The translations under genes were made by a program, and so were the position numbers. From Vibrio pectenicida (GTDB lineage Bacteria > Pseudomonadota > Gammaproteobacteria > Enterobacterales > Vibrionaceae), in NCBI GenBank assembly GCA_024347015.1, contig AP024889.1, positions 496,001 through 560,000 of the forward strand: a stretch of 64,000 nucleotides of DNA, written 5' to 3'. This document shows positions 20,172 to 33,316 of the stretch, piece by piece (within the stretch, counting starts at the first letter, position 1; every line of letters starts with the position of its first letter). The notes beneath the pieces are model-generated. The model was not told the origin of the DNA and searched no databases. It worked only from the letters and a program-made list of their open reading frames with translations.

Positions 20172-22391
20172 ATGGTTGCGGTACGAAGTGCACACTTGAA
20201 TCAAGATGAGCAGTTTGAGTTAGATACTTGGGTCTCGAGTTTAAAACAAGATACCAAAGTGGCAAAACGCCTCAAAGAGGTATACCTACACTGCGAAACT
20301 ATTTTGGCTGACAAGGAGCAAAAAGCCTTGTTATTGTGGCGTGGCCGGGAAATGATCGAGATCCTGACGACACTTTCTATGGACAAGGCCACGTTAGTTT
20401 CTGCATTGCTGTTCCCACTGGTATCAAGTGGCGCTTATGAACGTGAGGCTTTAGAAGAAGATTTTGGTAAAGAAACCATCAAGTTGATTGATGGTGTGGA
20501 AGAAATGGCAGCCCTTGGACAACTGAATGTCACGATAGAAGGGACTGCTGCTTCAGCTCAGGTTGATAATGTTCGTCGAATGTTACTTGCCATGGTTGAT
20601 GACTTCCGCTGTGTAATCATTAAATTGGCTGAGCGAATCTGTAACTTGATTGAGGTTAAAAAGGCACCTAATGAAGTTCGATGTGCGGCAGCTAAAGAAT
20701 GTACCAATATATACGCTCCTCTTGCTAATCGTTTAGGTATTGGTCAGCTTAAGTGGGAGATTGAAGATTACGCGTTTCGTTATCAGCAACCTGATACGTA
20801 TAAGCAAATCGCAAAGCAGCTCTCTGAGCGCCGCATCGTACGTGAACAGTACATCAAAGACTTTGTTGACGATTTATCCAATGAAATCAATGTGTCAGGG
20901 ATCAATGCTGAAGTAAGTGGTCGGCCCAAGCATATTTACAGTATTTGGCGCAAAATGCAGAAAAAAAGCTTGGCATTTGACGAACTTTTTGATGTTCGTG
21001 CAGTACGGATCATTGCTGATAAACTTCAAGATTGTTATGCGGCATTAGGTGTTGTTCATACTAAACACAAACATTTACCCGGCGAATTTGACGATTATGT
21101 TGCTAACCCAAAGCCTAATGGATATCAATCAATACATACTGTCATTCTAGGCCCTGAAGGCAAGACGATTGAGATTCAGATCCGCACAAAAGACATGCAT
21201 GAAGACTCAGAACTTGGTGTTGCAGCTCACTGGAAATACAAAGAAGGTGGTGGCGGACGCAGTGGTTATGATGAAAAAATCACTTGGCTACGTAAGCTGC
21301 TTGATTGGCAAGAAGAAATGTCAGATTCTGGCGAGATGCTTGATGAAGTTCGCAGCCAGGTTTTCGATGACCGTGTATATGCATTTACACCTCGTGGTGA
21401 TGTGGTTGATTTACCAATGGGAGCGACTCCGCTTGACTTTGCATACCATATTCATTCCGAAGTGGGTCATCGTTGTATTGGCGCTAAGGTTGCTGGCCGT
21501 ATAGTTCCTTTCACTCATAAACTCACCATGGGTGACCAGGTCGAGATTATTACTTCTAAGGAGCCTAACCCTTCTCGTGATTGGTTAAATCCATCAATGG
21601 GCTTTGTGACTTCTGGACGGGCTCGGGCGAAAATTAATGCTTGGTTTCGTAAACAATCGCGAGAGAAAAATTTAGAGGCAGGTAGAGAAATCCTCGAATC
21701 TGAGTTAAATAAAATAGGTGCATCGCTGAAAGACGCTGAGAAATACGCACTTAAGCGATTTAATATAAATAGTGCAGATGAGCTTTTTGTTGGTATTGGT
21801 AGCGGCGATTTGCGTATTAACCAGATTGTCAATCATATAAATGCCCTCGTTAATAAGCCTACAGCTGAAGAAGAAGATCAACAGGCGCTTGAAAAACTTA
21901 AGGAAGCGGAAAACAAATCTCCAGCTTTGAGTCGGCCTAAAAAAGATGCAGTAGTAGTGGAAGGCGTTGATAATCTTATGACGCATTTAGCACGCTGTTG
22001 TCAGCCTATTCCCGGTGATGAAATTGCAGGTTATATCACTCAAGGTCGGGGGATCTCGGTTCATCGATCAGATTGTGAGCAACTTGAAGAGCTTCGTCAT
22101 CATGCACCAGAAAGAATCATAGATACAGTATGGGGAAGTGGCCATGTTGGTTCATACATATTGACTGTACGTGTTGAGGCAATGGAGCGCGGTGGGCTGC
22201 TGAAAGATATCACCACATTATTTTCTAATGAAAAAATAAAGGTGACTAGTATGAAGAGCCGAGTTGATTACCGTAGCCAGTTGTCAATTATGGACTTTGA
22301 TCTTGAAGTGACCAATGTTGAGGTATTATCACGTTTATCCAAGCGTGTAGAACAAATCAAAGATGTCATGTCTGTTAAGAGATTAGGTTAA
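20172..22391 (+). CDS. relA: (p)ppGpp synthetase RelA
   Basis: Ribosome-associated GTP pyrophosphokinase of the stringent response, triggered by uncharged tRNA. It has an inactive HD-like hydrolase domain, a synthetase domain (about 240-370, with YQSIHTVILGPEG), a TGS domain (YAFTPRGDVVDLPMGATPLDFAYHIHS), and a C-terminal zinc-finger/ACT region (LMTHLARCCQPIPGDEIAG). The hydrolase HD residues of SpoT are not seen: the expected region reads LVSALLFPLVSSG. That supports RelA over SpoT. Length is 739 aa. Followed by a strong terminator. Confidence 0.95.
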   Translation: MVAVRSAHLNQDEQFELDTWVSSLKQDTKVAKRLKEVYLHCETILADKEQKALLLWRGREMIEILTTLSMDKATLVSALLFPLVSSGAYEREALEEDFGKETIKLIDGVEEMAALGQLNVTIEGTAASAQVDNVRRMLLAMVDDFRCVIIKLAERICNLIEVKKAPNEVRCAAAKECTNIYAPLANRLGIGQLKWEIEDYAFRYQQPDTYKQIAKQLSERRIVREQYIKDFVDDLSNEINVSGINAEVSGRPKHIYSIWRKMQKKSLAFDELFDVRAVRIIADKLQDCYAALGVVHTKHKHLPGEFDDYVANPKPNGYQSIHTVILGPEGKTIEIQIRTKDMHEDSELGVAAHWKYKEGGGGRSGYDEKITWLRKLLDWQEEMSDSGEMLDEVRSQVFDDRVYAFTPRGDVVDLPMGATPLDFAYHIHSEVGHRCIGAKVAGRIVPFTHKLTMGDQVEIITSKEPNPSRDWLNPSMGFVTSGRARAKINAWFRKQSREKNLEAGREILESELNKIGASLKDAEKYALKRFNINSADELFVGIGSGDLRINQIVNHINALVNKPTAEEEDQQALEKLKEAENKSPALSRPKKDAVVVEGVDNLMTHLARCCQPIPGDEIAGYITQGRGISVHRSDCEQLEELRHHAPERIIDTVWGSGHVGSYILTVRVEAMERGGLLKDITTLFSNEKIKVTSMKSRVDYRSQLSIMDFDLEVTNVEVLSRLSKRVEQIKDVMSVKRLG

Positions 22392-22407
22392 CCCGCCCGC
22401 GGTTAAT

Positions 22408-22440
22408 AAAAGGTGAGTGGTTAATACCACTCACCTTTTT
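22408..22440 (+). terminator. relA terminator
   Basis: Stem AAAAGGTGAGTGG/CCACTCACCTTTT with a TTAATA loop followed by T residues, 17 bases after the relA stop. A classic Rho-independent terminator. Confidence 0.85.
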
Positions 22441-22458
22441 GTTTAGAGGAATATAATA

Positions 22459-23253
22459 ATGAGTCACCCGATAGAGCAGTTAGAACAAATCATGACTATG
22501 TTGCGTGATCCTCAACAGGGATGTCCATGGGATTTGCAACAAACTTTCGATACAATTGTGCCTCACACCATAGAAGAAACTTACGAAGTTGTTGACGCTA
22601 TCCACAATCGAGATTGGGATAATCTGCAGGAAGAGTTAGGTGATTTGTTGTTTCAGGTGATTTTCTACAGTCAATTAGCTAAAGAACAGGGGTTATTTGA
22701 GTTTTCTGATGTGGTGGATGATGTAAACCAAAAACTAACTCGCCGCCATCCACATGTTTTTTCGGGCGTTGAATTTTCAAGTGAAGATGAGATTTCAGAT
22801 AATTGGGAAGCGGAAAAAGCCAAAGAAAAGGCAAAAAAAGGCAGCGCTGAACAAAGTATTCTAGATTCTGTACCAAACGCATTACCTGCGTTATCGCGAG
22901 CGAATAAAATTCAAAAGAAGTGTGCTCGTTATGGGTTTGATTGGGACTCTTTAGGGCCAGTTGTGGACAAAGTTCGTGAAGAAATTGACGAAGTGATGGA
23001 CGAAGTGCTTCAGGTATCACCGAATCAAGATAAAATAGAACTAGAGCTGGGGGATTTATTATTTGCAGTGGTGAATTTAAGTCGTCATTTAGATAAGGAT
23101 CCAGAATCTGCTTTGAGTAAAGCAAATTTAAAGTTTGTGCGACGGTTTAAGGCAATTGAGTTTGTTATTGCAGGGCAAGGTAAGCTGTTGAAAGATTTTG
23201 ATTTAGAGCAGCTTGATAACTTATGGGATTATGTTAAGCGACAAGAGTCTTAG
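22459..23253 (+). CDS. mazG: Nucleoside triphosphate pyrophosphohydrolase MazG
   Basis: Hydrolyses (d)NTPs to NMP and pyrophosphate, and in E. coli limits the effects of MazF and lowers ppGpp. Two MazG folds are seen: the N-terminal one with [17 protein letters not shown] and [10 protein letters not shown]...[12 protein letters not shown], and the C-terminal one with EEIDEV...[15 protein letters not shown]. Length is 264 aa. It lies between relA and pyrG as in E. coli; a terminator separates it from relA, so it probably has its own promoter. Confidence 0.94.
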   Translation: MSHPIEQLEQIMTMLRDPQQGCPWDLQQTFDTIVPHTIEETYEVVDAIHNRDWDNLQEELGDLLFQVIFYSQLAKEQGLFEFSDVVDDVNQKLTRRHPHVFSGVEFSSEDEISDNWEAEKAKEKAKKGSAEQSILDSVPNALPALSRANKIQKKCARYGFDWDSLGPVVDKVREEIDEVMDEVLQVSPNQDKIELELGDLLFAVVNLSRHLDKDPESALSKANLKFVRRFKAIEFVIAGQGKLLKDFDLEQLDNLWDYVKRQES

Positions 23254-23331
23254 CCTAAGCTAGCGAAAATTGAACCATTCGAATTTGATTTGAAACAAAA
23301 AAGAAAAAATGACAGTGTGATAGATTTCACG

Positions 23332-25056
<1,725 letters not shown>

Positions 25057-25078
25057 AAGGATACAGGTGGTCGCGTAA

Positions 25079-26431
<1,353 letters not shown>

Positions 26432-26458
26432 TTGATTGATACCTAAATGATTTTAATA

Positions 26459-26485
26459 AAATCGCCTCTTGGTTAGAGGCGATTT
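26459..26485 (+). terminator. eno terminator
   Basis: Stem AAATCGCCTC/GAGGCGATTT with a TTGGTTA loop followed by an AT-rich tract. It lies between eno and the convergent cca gene and can act on both strands. Confidence 0.8.
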
Positions 26486-26517
26486 ATTATTGTTATTATT
26501 CAGTTCGATGCATTGAT

Positions 26518-27765
26518 CTATGAGCTTAATGGGTTATCCTTAGGCCGTTTTTTACGCAGGCTTCTAATAGCCTCTATCCTTCGTTTTTCCATTTCTTCTC
26601 GAATCGCTCCGCCTTGAAACCCATCTTTAATAATTTCCTGAACATTAATAGATAAGGCAGCTTGATAGGCTTGTTCAAAAAAGATTTTCTGAGGGTAATC
26701 GACCTTTTCATATCCAGTACGTCCACGACTATCTGCCATGCAAGCAAGTAACACTTCTTCTAATCGTTCTGGCTTACGCCAAACATCAAAGCTATTAAGT
26801 ACTTTTAGTACTGTTTCTGCTCTTAACTCTTGCGCACGATGCACGTTTGAATGTTGTTTACAGACAATTAAAGCTAAATCTCGATATTCATTAGGTACTC
26901 GAATCCGGTCACATAATCGCTTGATAATGTCTTGGCCAGTATGACAGTGCTTTTTATGACTAGGCCACTCAGTTATTGGAGTGATTCCCTTACCTAGATC
27001 ATGCATTTGTGCGGCGAAGCGAACTTTGGTTGATTGCGTCAAAAGTGCGATTTGTTTGGCAACTAATATATTATGGATACCCGTGTCTATTTCAGGGTGC
27101 CATTTTTCTGGTTGAGGGACCCCAAACAAGCAGTCGAGTTCTGGAAGAATGATTTTTAGTGCTCCACAGTCACGAAGTGATGATAAGAAAACTTGTGGAT
27201 CTTGAGTAGAAAGAGATTTATGCCACTCTTGCCATACACGCTCAGCGGTTAAATGCTCAAGCTCTTTGGACATGACAATCTGCTTCATTAAATCTTGGGT
27301 TTCATCAGCAATGTTAAAGCCGAGATGATGAAGTTTGGCAGCAAAACGAGCGACTCTAAGGACACGCAGAGGATCTTCGATAAAGGCGCTAGAGACATGC
27401 CTTAGAGTGCGATTGTTGAGATCTGCTTGACCTCCATAGGGGTCGATTAGCCTACCTTTACTGTCTTGCGCCATAGCATTGATGGTGAGATCGCGACGCA
27501 GAAGATCTTCTTCGATAGTGACGTCAGGTGCGAAATAACAATTAAACCCTTTATACCCAGACCCTGTCTTTCTTTCTGTTCTTGCCAGGGCATATTCTTG
27601 TTTGGTCTTGGGGTGTAAAAAAACAGGGAAATCTTTGCCGACAGCTACAAATCCCTTTTTGACTAAAATGTCAGGAGTAGCACCAACAACAACCCAATCT
27701 TGGTCATGGACTTCAATGTTGAGTAATCTATCGCGCACCGCGCCACCAACTAGAAATATTTGCAC
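26518..27765 (-). CDS. cca: CCA-adding tRNA nucleotidyltransferase
   Basis: Adds or repairs the 3' CCA end of tRNAs. The N-terminal nucleotidyltransferase domain (class II) shows FLVGGAVRD, HDQDWVVVG and RRDLTINAMAQD; a C-terminal HD domain contains MHDLGKG, so this is the long multifunctional type with phosphatase/phosphodiesterase potential. The start is GTG 27765, with a GAGGGA site five bases upstream; an ATG 105 bases further upstream would give a non-family N terminus. 415 aa. Divergent from gspA. Confidence 0.93.
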   Translation of the reverse strand: MQIFLVGGAVRDRLLNIEVHDQDWVVVGATPDILVKKGFVAVGKDFPVFLHPKTKQEYALARTERKTGSGYKGFNCYFAPDVTIEEDLLRRDLTINAMAQDSKGRLIDPYGGQADLNNRTLRHVSSAFIEDPLRVLRVARFAAKLHHLGFNIADETQDLMKQIVMSKELEHLTAERVWQEWHKSLSTQDPQVFLSSLRDCGALKIILPELDCLFGVPQPEKWHPEIDTGIHNILVAKQIALLTQSTKVRFAAQMHDLGKGITPITEWPSHKKHCHTGQDIIKRLCDRIRVPNEYRDLALIVCKQHSNVHRAQELRAETVLKVLNSFDVWRKPERLEEVLLACMADSRGRTGYEKVDYPQKIFFEQAYQAALSINVQEIIKDGFQGGAIREEMEKRRIEAIRSLRKKRPKDNPLSS

Positions 27766-27855
27766 AGGTATCCCTCTTATATTCGGATATTTGCATTGGC
27801 TATTAGTGCTAGCAATGTTACTTTTCTTATCAGCAAATTCCCAGAGATGAGAGAC

Positions 27856-29460
27856 ATGTATAAGAAACATTTTGGATTTACAGAGCTGCCTTTTTCGATA
27901 GTGCCAAGCTCTCGTTTTCTATTCCAAAGCCAACGACATAAAGAAGCCTTGTTTCGTTTGCAAGCGGGTCTTGGAGAAGGTGGAGGATTTGCTATGCTGT
28001 CTGGTGAAGTTGGCACAGGGAAAACCACTTTAGTCAGAACTTTACTCAAATCTCTGGATAGTGATACTCAGACTGGCCTTATCCTTAATCCTACCTTTTC
28101 AAGCATAGAGCTGCTTGAAGCGATCTGCGATGAGTTTTCAATTGATTACCACTCGGGTGCCACACTTAAACAATTTAACCAACAGATTCATGAATTTCTA
28201 CTCAATAGTTACTCTAATGGTATGCAAACTTTATTGGTGATTGATGAGGCTCAGCATCTTTCTGCCGAAGTGCTTGAGCAATTGAGGTTATTAACTAACT
28301 TAGAAACGGATAATCAGAAACTATTACAAGTATTGCTTGTTGGACAACCTGAACTTCAGCAGAGACTAAAAATGCCTCAGTTGCGTCAACTAGCACAACG
28401 TATTACGGGTCGGTACCATTTATTACCTTTAGATGTTAAAGAAGCAACGCTTTATATTCGTTATCGTTTAGAGTTGGCTGGTGGAGATAGCGGTTTATTT
28501 TCGTCTAAGTCATTAAAACTTATCTCACAACACTCTTTTGGTATTCCGCGCTTAATTAATCTAATTTGTGATGCAGCCTTAAAGCAAGCCTATAGGATTG
28601 GGGAAGCTCTTCCAAGTCATTCCAGTGTTGAAGTTGCTTGCCAGGACATTATGAGTTTTCAAACATCATATCTGCCTGTTGAGTCAGTTCCTCTAATCTC
28701 AAGCAGGCTAAAAGCCAGTGCTGTGGGAGTAATATTAACAGTGGTAAGTTATTGGGCTGCGCCTCAGTTGGCAGATAGCTTGATTCATCAGCATATTGTT
28801 GAAAAGTATCCTCCTCAGACAGTCACCATGGTTGAAGAGAAAGTCTTCCCATCTCAATTAAGGTACACACTATCGCAGTCTGAGAATTTTCAGCAGGCAA
28901 TGGAAGTGCTTTATCGTGTATGGGGGATTAAGGCATCTGTCGTTGAACGATTGTGCCGGCAAGGAGATCAAGGTGCCTTTCGATGTGTTCAGTCACATGG
29001 CATGCTTTCCGCATTGAGGGAAGCAAATGTACCAGTACTATTGGCTCTAAATAGTGATGGGCGGAAGAGTTATGCAGTCTTGTATAAGTTAGATGATGAA
29101 ATGGCTCAATTATTGTTGGCTGAGCAGAGAGTTGAGCTGCCGATTGATGAACTAATAAGTTTATGGGGAGGGGAGTATTATCAAATTTGGCAAGGTTATT
29201 GGCATCAGACGTTTAAGCCTAAAATGTCTGGGCCTGCGATTTATGAATTGAATAGGCGGTTGTCAAAAACATTAGGCGAGCCAGAAGCAGATAATGATTT
29301 TTACGGTAATGAATTGATACGTAAAATTAAATTATTTCAACAATGGCAAGGTTTAAATGTTGACGGTATCGCTGGGAAAAAAACGTTGCAGCGTTTAGAA
29401 AAACTCTCTCAGGATAAAGCACCTTCACTTAGTAAGTTAGAGTCAGAGGGAGAGGTATAA
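27856..29460 (+). CDS. gspA: General secretion pathway ATPase GspA (ExeA-like)
   Basis: Inner-membrane ATPase that, with GspB, helps the type II secretion secretin assemble through the peptidoglycan. It has an N-terminal AAA domain with Walker A GEVGTGKTT (about residue 50) and Walker B LLVIDEAQHL, then one membrane segment (around ASAVGVILTVVSYWA). The periplasmic part ends in a peptidoglycan-binding domain (IKLFQQWQGLNVDGIAGKKTLQRL). The start MYKKHFGFTELPFS matches the family; the frame is open 32 codons upstream across the cca start. 534 aa. It ends in a TAATG overlap with gspB. Confidence 0.9.
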   Translation: MYKKHFGFTELPFSIVPSSRFLFQSQRHKEALFRLQAGLGEGGGFAMLSGEVGTGKTTLVRTLLKSLDSDTQTGLILNPTFSSIELLEAICDEFSIDYHSGATLKQFNQQIHEFLLNSYSNGMQTLLVIDEAQHLSAEVLEQLRLLTNLETDNQKLLQVLLVGQPELQQRLKMPQLRQLAQRITGRYHLLPLDVKEATLYIRYRLELAGGDSGLFSSKSLKLISQHSFGIPRLINLICDAALKQAYRIGEALPSHSSVEVACQDIMSFQTSYLPVESVPLISSRLKASAVGVILTVVSYWAAPQLADSLIHQHIVEKYPPQTVTMVEEKVFPSQLRYTLSQSENFQQAMEVLYRVWGIKASVVERLCRQGDQGAFRCVQSHGMLSALREANVPVLLALNSDGRKSYAVLYKLDDEMAQLLLAEQRVELPIDELISLWGGEYYQIWQGYWHQTFKPKMSGPAIYELNRRLSKTLGEPEADNDFYGNELIRKIKLFQQWQGLNVDGIAGKKTLQRLEKLSQDKAPSLSKLESEGEV

Positions 29461-30212
29461 TGTCGAAAGTATTACAAGCGTTAGATCATTCAGAGCAGCA
29501 TCATCAGACATTCAAGATATTGGAATATGGGCAACCAACGATAAGTAAATCAGTGCAGCGTAAAGTTCCGAATTGGCTACTTTTAACCTTCGTTTGTACT
29601 CCAGCATTTTTCGGGGGAGTAGCGGGTATTTATCATAGCTACAATGAGCAATTGGCCGCATGGAAAATATCTAATCAGCCTCCATCACAAGTGCAGCAAG
29701 TTTCATTTCAATACTATACTCTAAATTATCCATCATTTGGCACTCTTCGAGAGACCTATGATTTTGCGCCACCAGAAAATATTAGACTTGAGCCGTCCGC
29801 ACTGATATCTAATACCATTTCTCCTCAGCAAGAAGAAAAGGCAATAGTCCCTATAGAAAATGATAGTTTGATTGAAAACTTAGACTTGTCTGGGTTATCT
29901 CCTGAGCTTGCGCTGCGCGTTGAATCTGTACTCGACAATCGGGAAGCATCTAGCCAAAGCAACAGCGATGCGTCTGATCTGGTACTTAATAGCCGTGAAT
30001 GGGAGGGTAAGCTTCCGCCTCTTAACTTTCAGACTCATGTTTATTCAAGCAACCCAGACAAACGTTGGGCTAAGATAAATGGCACTGAATATCGGGAGGG
30101 GGATTGGATAGGTGATGATATTCAGCTACAGAATATAGAGTCACAGTATAGTGTTATATCCTTCAATGGCTCAGAAATTCAGGTTCCGGCATTATATGAT
30201 TGGCAGGGATAA
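29460..30212 (+). CDS. gspB: General secretion pathway protein GspB (ExeB-like)
   Basis: Partner of GspA in secretin assembly. It has a short cytoplasmic N terminus (MSKVLQALDHSEQ), one membrane segment (about residues 40-58, LLLTFVCTPAFFGGVAG), a long low-complexity periplasmic linker, and a C-terminal GspB domain (INGTEYREGDWIGDDIQLQNI ... VPALYDW). 250 aa. Its start codon overlaps the gspA stop by one base. In Vibrio this pair sits apart from the main eps/gsp operon. Confidence 0.87.
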   Translation: MSKVLQALDHSEQHHQTFKILEYGQPTISKSVQRKVPNWLLLTFVCTPAFFGGVAGIYHSYNEQLAAWKISNQPPSQVQQVSFQYYTLNYPSFGTLRETYDFAPPENIRLEPSALISNTISPQQEEKAIVPIENDSLIENLDLSGLSPELALRVESVLDNREASSQSNSDASDLVLNSREWEGKLPPLNFQTHVYSSNPDKRWAKINGTEYREGDWIGDDIQLQNIESQYSVISFNGSEIQVPALYDWQG

Positions 30213-30236
30213 AAAAGGTCGCGTATGCGACCTTTT
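30213..30236 (+). terminator. gspB terminator
   Basis: Perfect 10-bp stem AAAAGGTCGC/GCGACCTTTT with a GTAT loop directly after the gspB stop, and 32 bases past the stop of convergent ygiM. Confidence 0.85.
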
Positions 30237-30268
30237 CAAATCCTAATCAACTCAGAGCACAGAGAATT

Positions 30269-30880
30269 TTATGCCCAACCTGAGGGCGAACGTTTTCTAC
30301 GTGGAATAATGTGAGGTAGGATAAGGCCAAACAACAAGCCGATACCAGCGACGCCCCCTCCGTACATAAAGTACTTAAGCAATAAGTCGTCTTTTTGCGT
30401 ATCTAATTTAGCTCTTAGGTTTCGTACTTCTTCCTGTGATGCCGTTAATTGCTGGCTAATTTCGCCATGGCTTTTTTCTAGATCAGCGATTTGACGGTTT
30501 CGATTCTCTAAAGACCCGGCTAAGCCCGCTTTTTCTTGATCGGCATTAGAACGTGCGTTGGCGAGTTTCGCTTTCACATCAGACAATTCTTTTTCAATTT
30601 TAGGCAAGCGTAGCGCCATGCTCTCACGAGTGGTGACAAAGCGGCTTTCAACCCAACCTTTACGGCCTTTACTGTCTTGAACTTGGGTATACCCAGTCTC
30701 TTTATCTGCGGCTAGGTAAGTAACCCTATCACCCGCATCGACACTGCCGATAATTCGGAATTGGTTACTCGGACCTGCATGCATGTAGGTAAATAAGTTA
30801 TCTGCGATATAACGGTTTTTAGCTAAGGCGGCGGGTACAACCAATATTGAAGCTAAAACCAAGCAAACCAGTTTTTTCAC
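30269..30880 (-). CDS. ygiM: SH3-domain membrane protein, YgiM/TIGR04211 family
   Basis: Periplasmic, membrane-anchored protein of unknown function. Order: signal peptide (LVCLVLASILVVPAALA), bacterial SH3 domain (about residues 22-85, with MHAGPSNQFRIIGSVDAGDRVTYL), a coiled coil (about 95-165), and one C-terminal membrane segment (YGGGVAGIGLLFGLILPHIIP) with a basic tail. E. coli YgiM has the same layout. The start is GTG 30880 with an AAAGGA site 6 bases upstream; the frame is open 14 codons further. 203 aa. Confidence 0.85.
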   Translation of the reverse strand: MKKLVCLVLASILVVPAALAKNRYIADNLFTYMHAGPSNQFRIIGSVDAGDRVTYLAADKETGYTQVQDSKGRKGWVESRFVTTRESMALRLPKIEKELSDVKAKLANARSNADQEKAGLAGSLENRNRQIADLEKSHGEISQQLTASQEEVRNLRAKLDTQKDDLLLKYFMYGGGVAGIGLLFGLILPHIIPRRKRSPSGWA

Positions 30881-30972
30881 GATCAATCCTTTAACAGTTT
30901 TTTCTATCACTTTCTGGGTCAACAGCCCCTAATACCAAATAGTAAGTAGTTTCAGACGCTACTGCAACCAAG

Positions 30973-30993
30973 AAGGGAAGCTAAGCCTCCCTT
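30973..30993 (-). terminator. Hairpin after pit
   Basis: Nine-base stem with one wobble, AAGGGAAGC (30973-30981) / GCCTCCCTT (30985-30993), 55 bases past the pit stop in the pit-ygiM gap. The U-tract on the minus strand is short. Confidence 0.5.
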
Positions 30994-31048
30994 TCTGTGG
31001 ATTTGAGTCAATAATGACCGTGAGTTAACACATCATTGACCTTATTGA

Positions 31049-32308
31049 TTAAGTAAACACTGCTTGAATTATATAGAAGAATATAACTGCAAGTAGTGCG
31101 CCTGCGGGAAGAGTAACTATCCATGAAGCTACGATGTTTCGCACCACACCTAGGTTTAATGCCGCAATACCACGCGCAAAACCAACACCTAATACAGCAC
31201 CGACAAGTGTTTGAGTAGTGGAAATAGGAAGTCCTGTACCAGAAGCAAGAACTACGGTACATGCAGTGGCAAGCTGGGCGGCAAAACCACGGCTTGGTGT
31301 TAGCTCAGTGATGCCAGTACCAACAGTGGCCATCACTTTGTGCCCTAGGGTTGCTAAGCCAACAATTATACCTAAACCTCCAAGAGGCAAAATCCACCAT
31401 GCAATTGTACTTTTATCTGTAATTTCGCCCATATGTTCAATTGTAGAGGCTACTGCTGAAAGGGGACCAATTGCGTTTGCCACATCATTTGAACCATGGG
31501 CAAATGCCATCGCACAGGCTGTGATAACCATGAGAACGCTGAATATACCTTCCACGCCAGCAAATCCATGATCATCTTCACGGCTGGAGAATTTTTTCTG
31601 AATATAAAGGTATCCACCCACCATGACTATGGTAGAAATTATTGCCGCACATACCCAAGCTTCACTATTAGAAAGGTGAAGCCCGACATGTTTTAAACCT
31701 TTTTTAATTGTAACTAGTGCAATCACCATGGTGGTGATGAACATGTATACGGGGACAAAACGTTTGGCGTTAAATAGTGGCTTCTCAGTATCAAAAATCA
31801 GCCGCTGTGCACTAACAAAAATAACGTAAGCGAAGAAACCAGAGATAATTGGCGTAATAATCCAGCTACCTACGATTCCCTTGACCGAAGCCCAATCAAC
31901 GGCTTCTGTACCCACTGAAACACAGGCAAAACCGATAATGGCGCCTATTATGGAGTGAGTTGTGGAAACGGGCCATCCCATATAAGAAGCAAGCAGTAGC
32001 CAAGAGCCTGCAGCAAGTAGTGCCGACATCATGCCAAAGACAAGGACATCTGGCTGACTGGCAAAGAGTGATGTTTCAATTACACCTTTACGAATGGTGT
32101 CTGTAACTTCACCACCAGCAAGGTAAGCTCCCGCAAATTCAAAAATCATTGCGATAATGATCGCTTGTTTTACGGTTAATGCTTTAGAACCTACTGATGT
32201 TCCCATCGCATTGGCAACATCATTTGCACCAATACCAATCGCCATCATAAAGCCAAAAATGGCCGCAATAATAATCAGGACAGTGCCGTAATTCGCAAGG
32301 ATATCCAT
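31049..32308 (-). CDS. pit: Inorganic phosphate transporter, PiT (PHO4) family
   Basis: Low-affinity phosphate carrier driven by a cation gradient. The two family repeats are visible as IGANDVANAMGTSVGSKALT (N-terminal) and FAHGSNDVANAIGPLSA (C-terminal), with about ten membrane helices. The start is ATG 32308 (MDILANYGTVL) with an AGGT site; the longer frame to 32356 lacks family sequence. 419 aa. It lies 124 bases downstream of a DUF47 gene on the same strand, a standard pairing. Confidence 0.92.
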   Translation of the reverse strand: MDILANYGTVLIIIAAIFGFMMAIGIGANDVANAMGTSVGSKALTVKQAIIIAMIFEFAGAYLAGGEVTDTIRKGVIETSLFASQPDVLVFGMMSALLAAGSWLLLASYMGWPVSTTHSIIGAIIGFACVSVGTEAVDWASVKGIVGSWIITPIISGFFAYVIFVSAQRLIFDTEKPLFNAKRFVPVYMFITTMVIALVTIKKGLKHVGLHLSNSEAWVCAAIISTIVMVGGYLYIQKKFSSREDDHGFAGVEGIFSVLMVITACAMAFAHGSNDVANAIGPLSAVASTIEHMGEITDKSTIAWWILPLGGLGIIVGLATLGHKVMATVGTGITELTPSRGFAAQLATACTVVLASGTGLPISTTQTLVGAVLGVGFARGIAALNLGVVRNIVASWIVTLPAGALLAVIFFYIIQAVFT

Positions 32309-32432
32309 CGTAATACCTAGTTGTTGATAACAAGCGGAGCAAATTAGACACGACAAAGCCCCTCAGCGTCAAATTATGTGTCGCTTATTGGGGAGTGTTT
32401 AAAATGCTCTTCGTTATTTAGTTACTTAATGT

Positions 32433-33113
32433 TTATGAACGGGACAGCATGAGTTCAAGGCGTGCACCAACGCGTTGCGCCTGATCTGCTATGCCACCTA
32501 CCCATTCAAGAATTTTGTATAGAAACATCACATCGATTGGATTAAGACTGTCTTCGACTGCCATTAGCTGCTGGCGAAGAACTATCTGCATTGCATCGGT
32601 GTCATCTTCAATTTCATCTAGCTGGTGGATCATCTCTGCCACAAGCGTCACTTCGCGGCCTTTGAATCCAGTTTCCAACAATTCATCGAGTTCGTTGATT
32701 ACTTTTTGCGCTTGATTAGCTGCGTCAAGGCAACGTTTTACATACGCAATAAAGTTTTCTTGGAGAGGTTCGGGGATAATTAATTGTCGGCCATATACAC
32801 GGCCAGCAATGTCTTTGGCTAGGTTTGCCAGCTTGTCTTGCTGTGTGAGAAGTTCGAGCATATCGCTACGATCAACAGGCATAAACAAACCGCGAGGTAG
32901 TTTTAGACGAATTTCACGTTTTAAAACATCGGCTTCTTTCTCTAAATGCGAGATTTGTGCGCGAATTTCTGATGCTTTTTCCCAGTCTCCTTTTGAACAG
33001 ACTTCAAAGAAGTTGACTAGGTGTGAGCAACATTCGTTTACACACACGACGTGGCGTTGCAAAGGCTTGATTGGGGACTTTGCAAATAACCCCATAATTG
33101 TATTTACTGGCAT
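32433..33113 (-). CDS. DUF47 (TIGR00153) PhoU-like phosphate-transport regulator
   Basis: Helical, PhoU-like cytoplasmic protein typically encoded next to pit and thought to regulate it. Family sequence includes NTIMGLFAKSPIKPLQRHV at the N terminus and LPRGLFMPVDRSDMLELLTQQDKLAN, then DEIEDDTDAMQ. Start is either ATG 33113 or ATG 33119; an AGG element upstream could serve either, and I chose the family-like MPVNTIMG. About 226 aa. It is transcribed away from the CYTH/CHAD gene. Confidence 0.87.
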   Translation of the reverse strand: MPVNTIMGLFAKSPIKPLQRHVVCVNECCSHLVNFFEVCSKGDWEKASEIRAQISHLEKEADVLKREIRLKLPRGLFMPVDRSDMLELLTQQDKLANLAKDIAGRVYGRQLIIPEPLQENFIAYVKRCLDAANQAQKVINELDELLETGFKGREVTLVAEMIHQLDEIEDDTDAMQIVLRQQLMAVEDSLNPIDVMFLYKILEWVGGIADQAQRVGARLELMLSRS

Positions 33114-33316
33114 GGTCATTCAACCTATTAATATAACCTAAAAATAACATATACCATTCATGGCGAAATGTTGAACGATGGCTATAAAGGCGCGCATGTT
33201 AACGCATTAAATCCATCATTAAAACTGTTTTAGGTCATCATTGCAGTGATATTTCTTTCTTGCTCAGTTTGAAAATTGGCAATATTCTGTTTATATCTGC
33301 TTTTAAAGGGCTAGCT

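Noticed and set aside
22679..23125. 148-codon minus-strand frame inside mazG
   Set aside because: Antisense to a well-supported gene; sequence has no family features.
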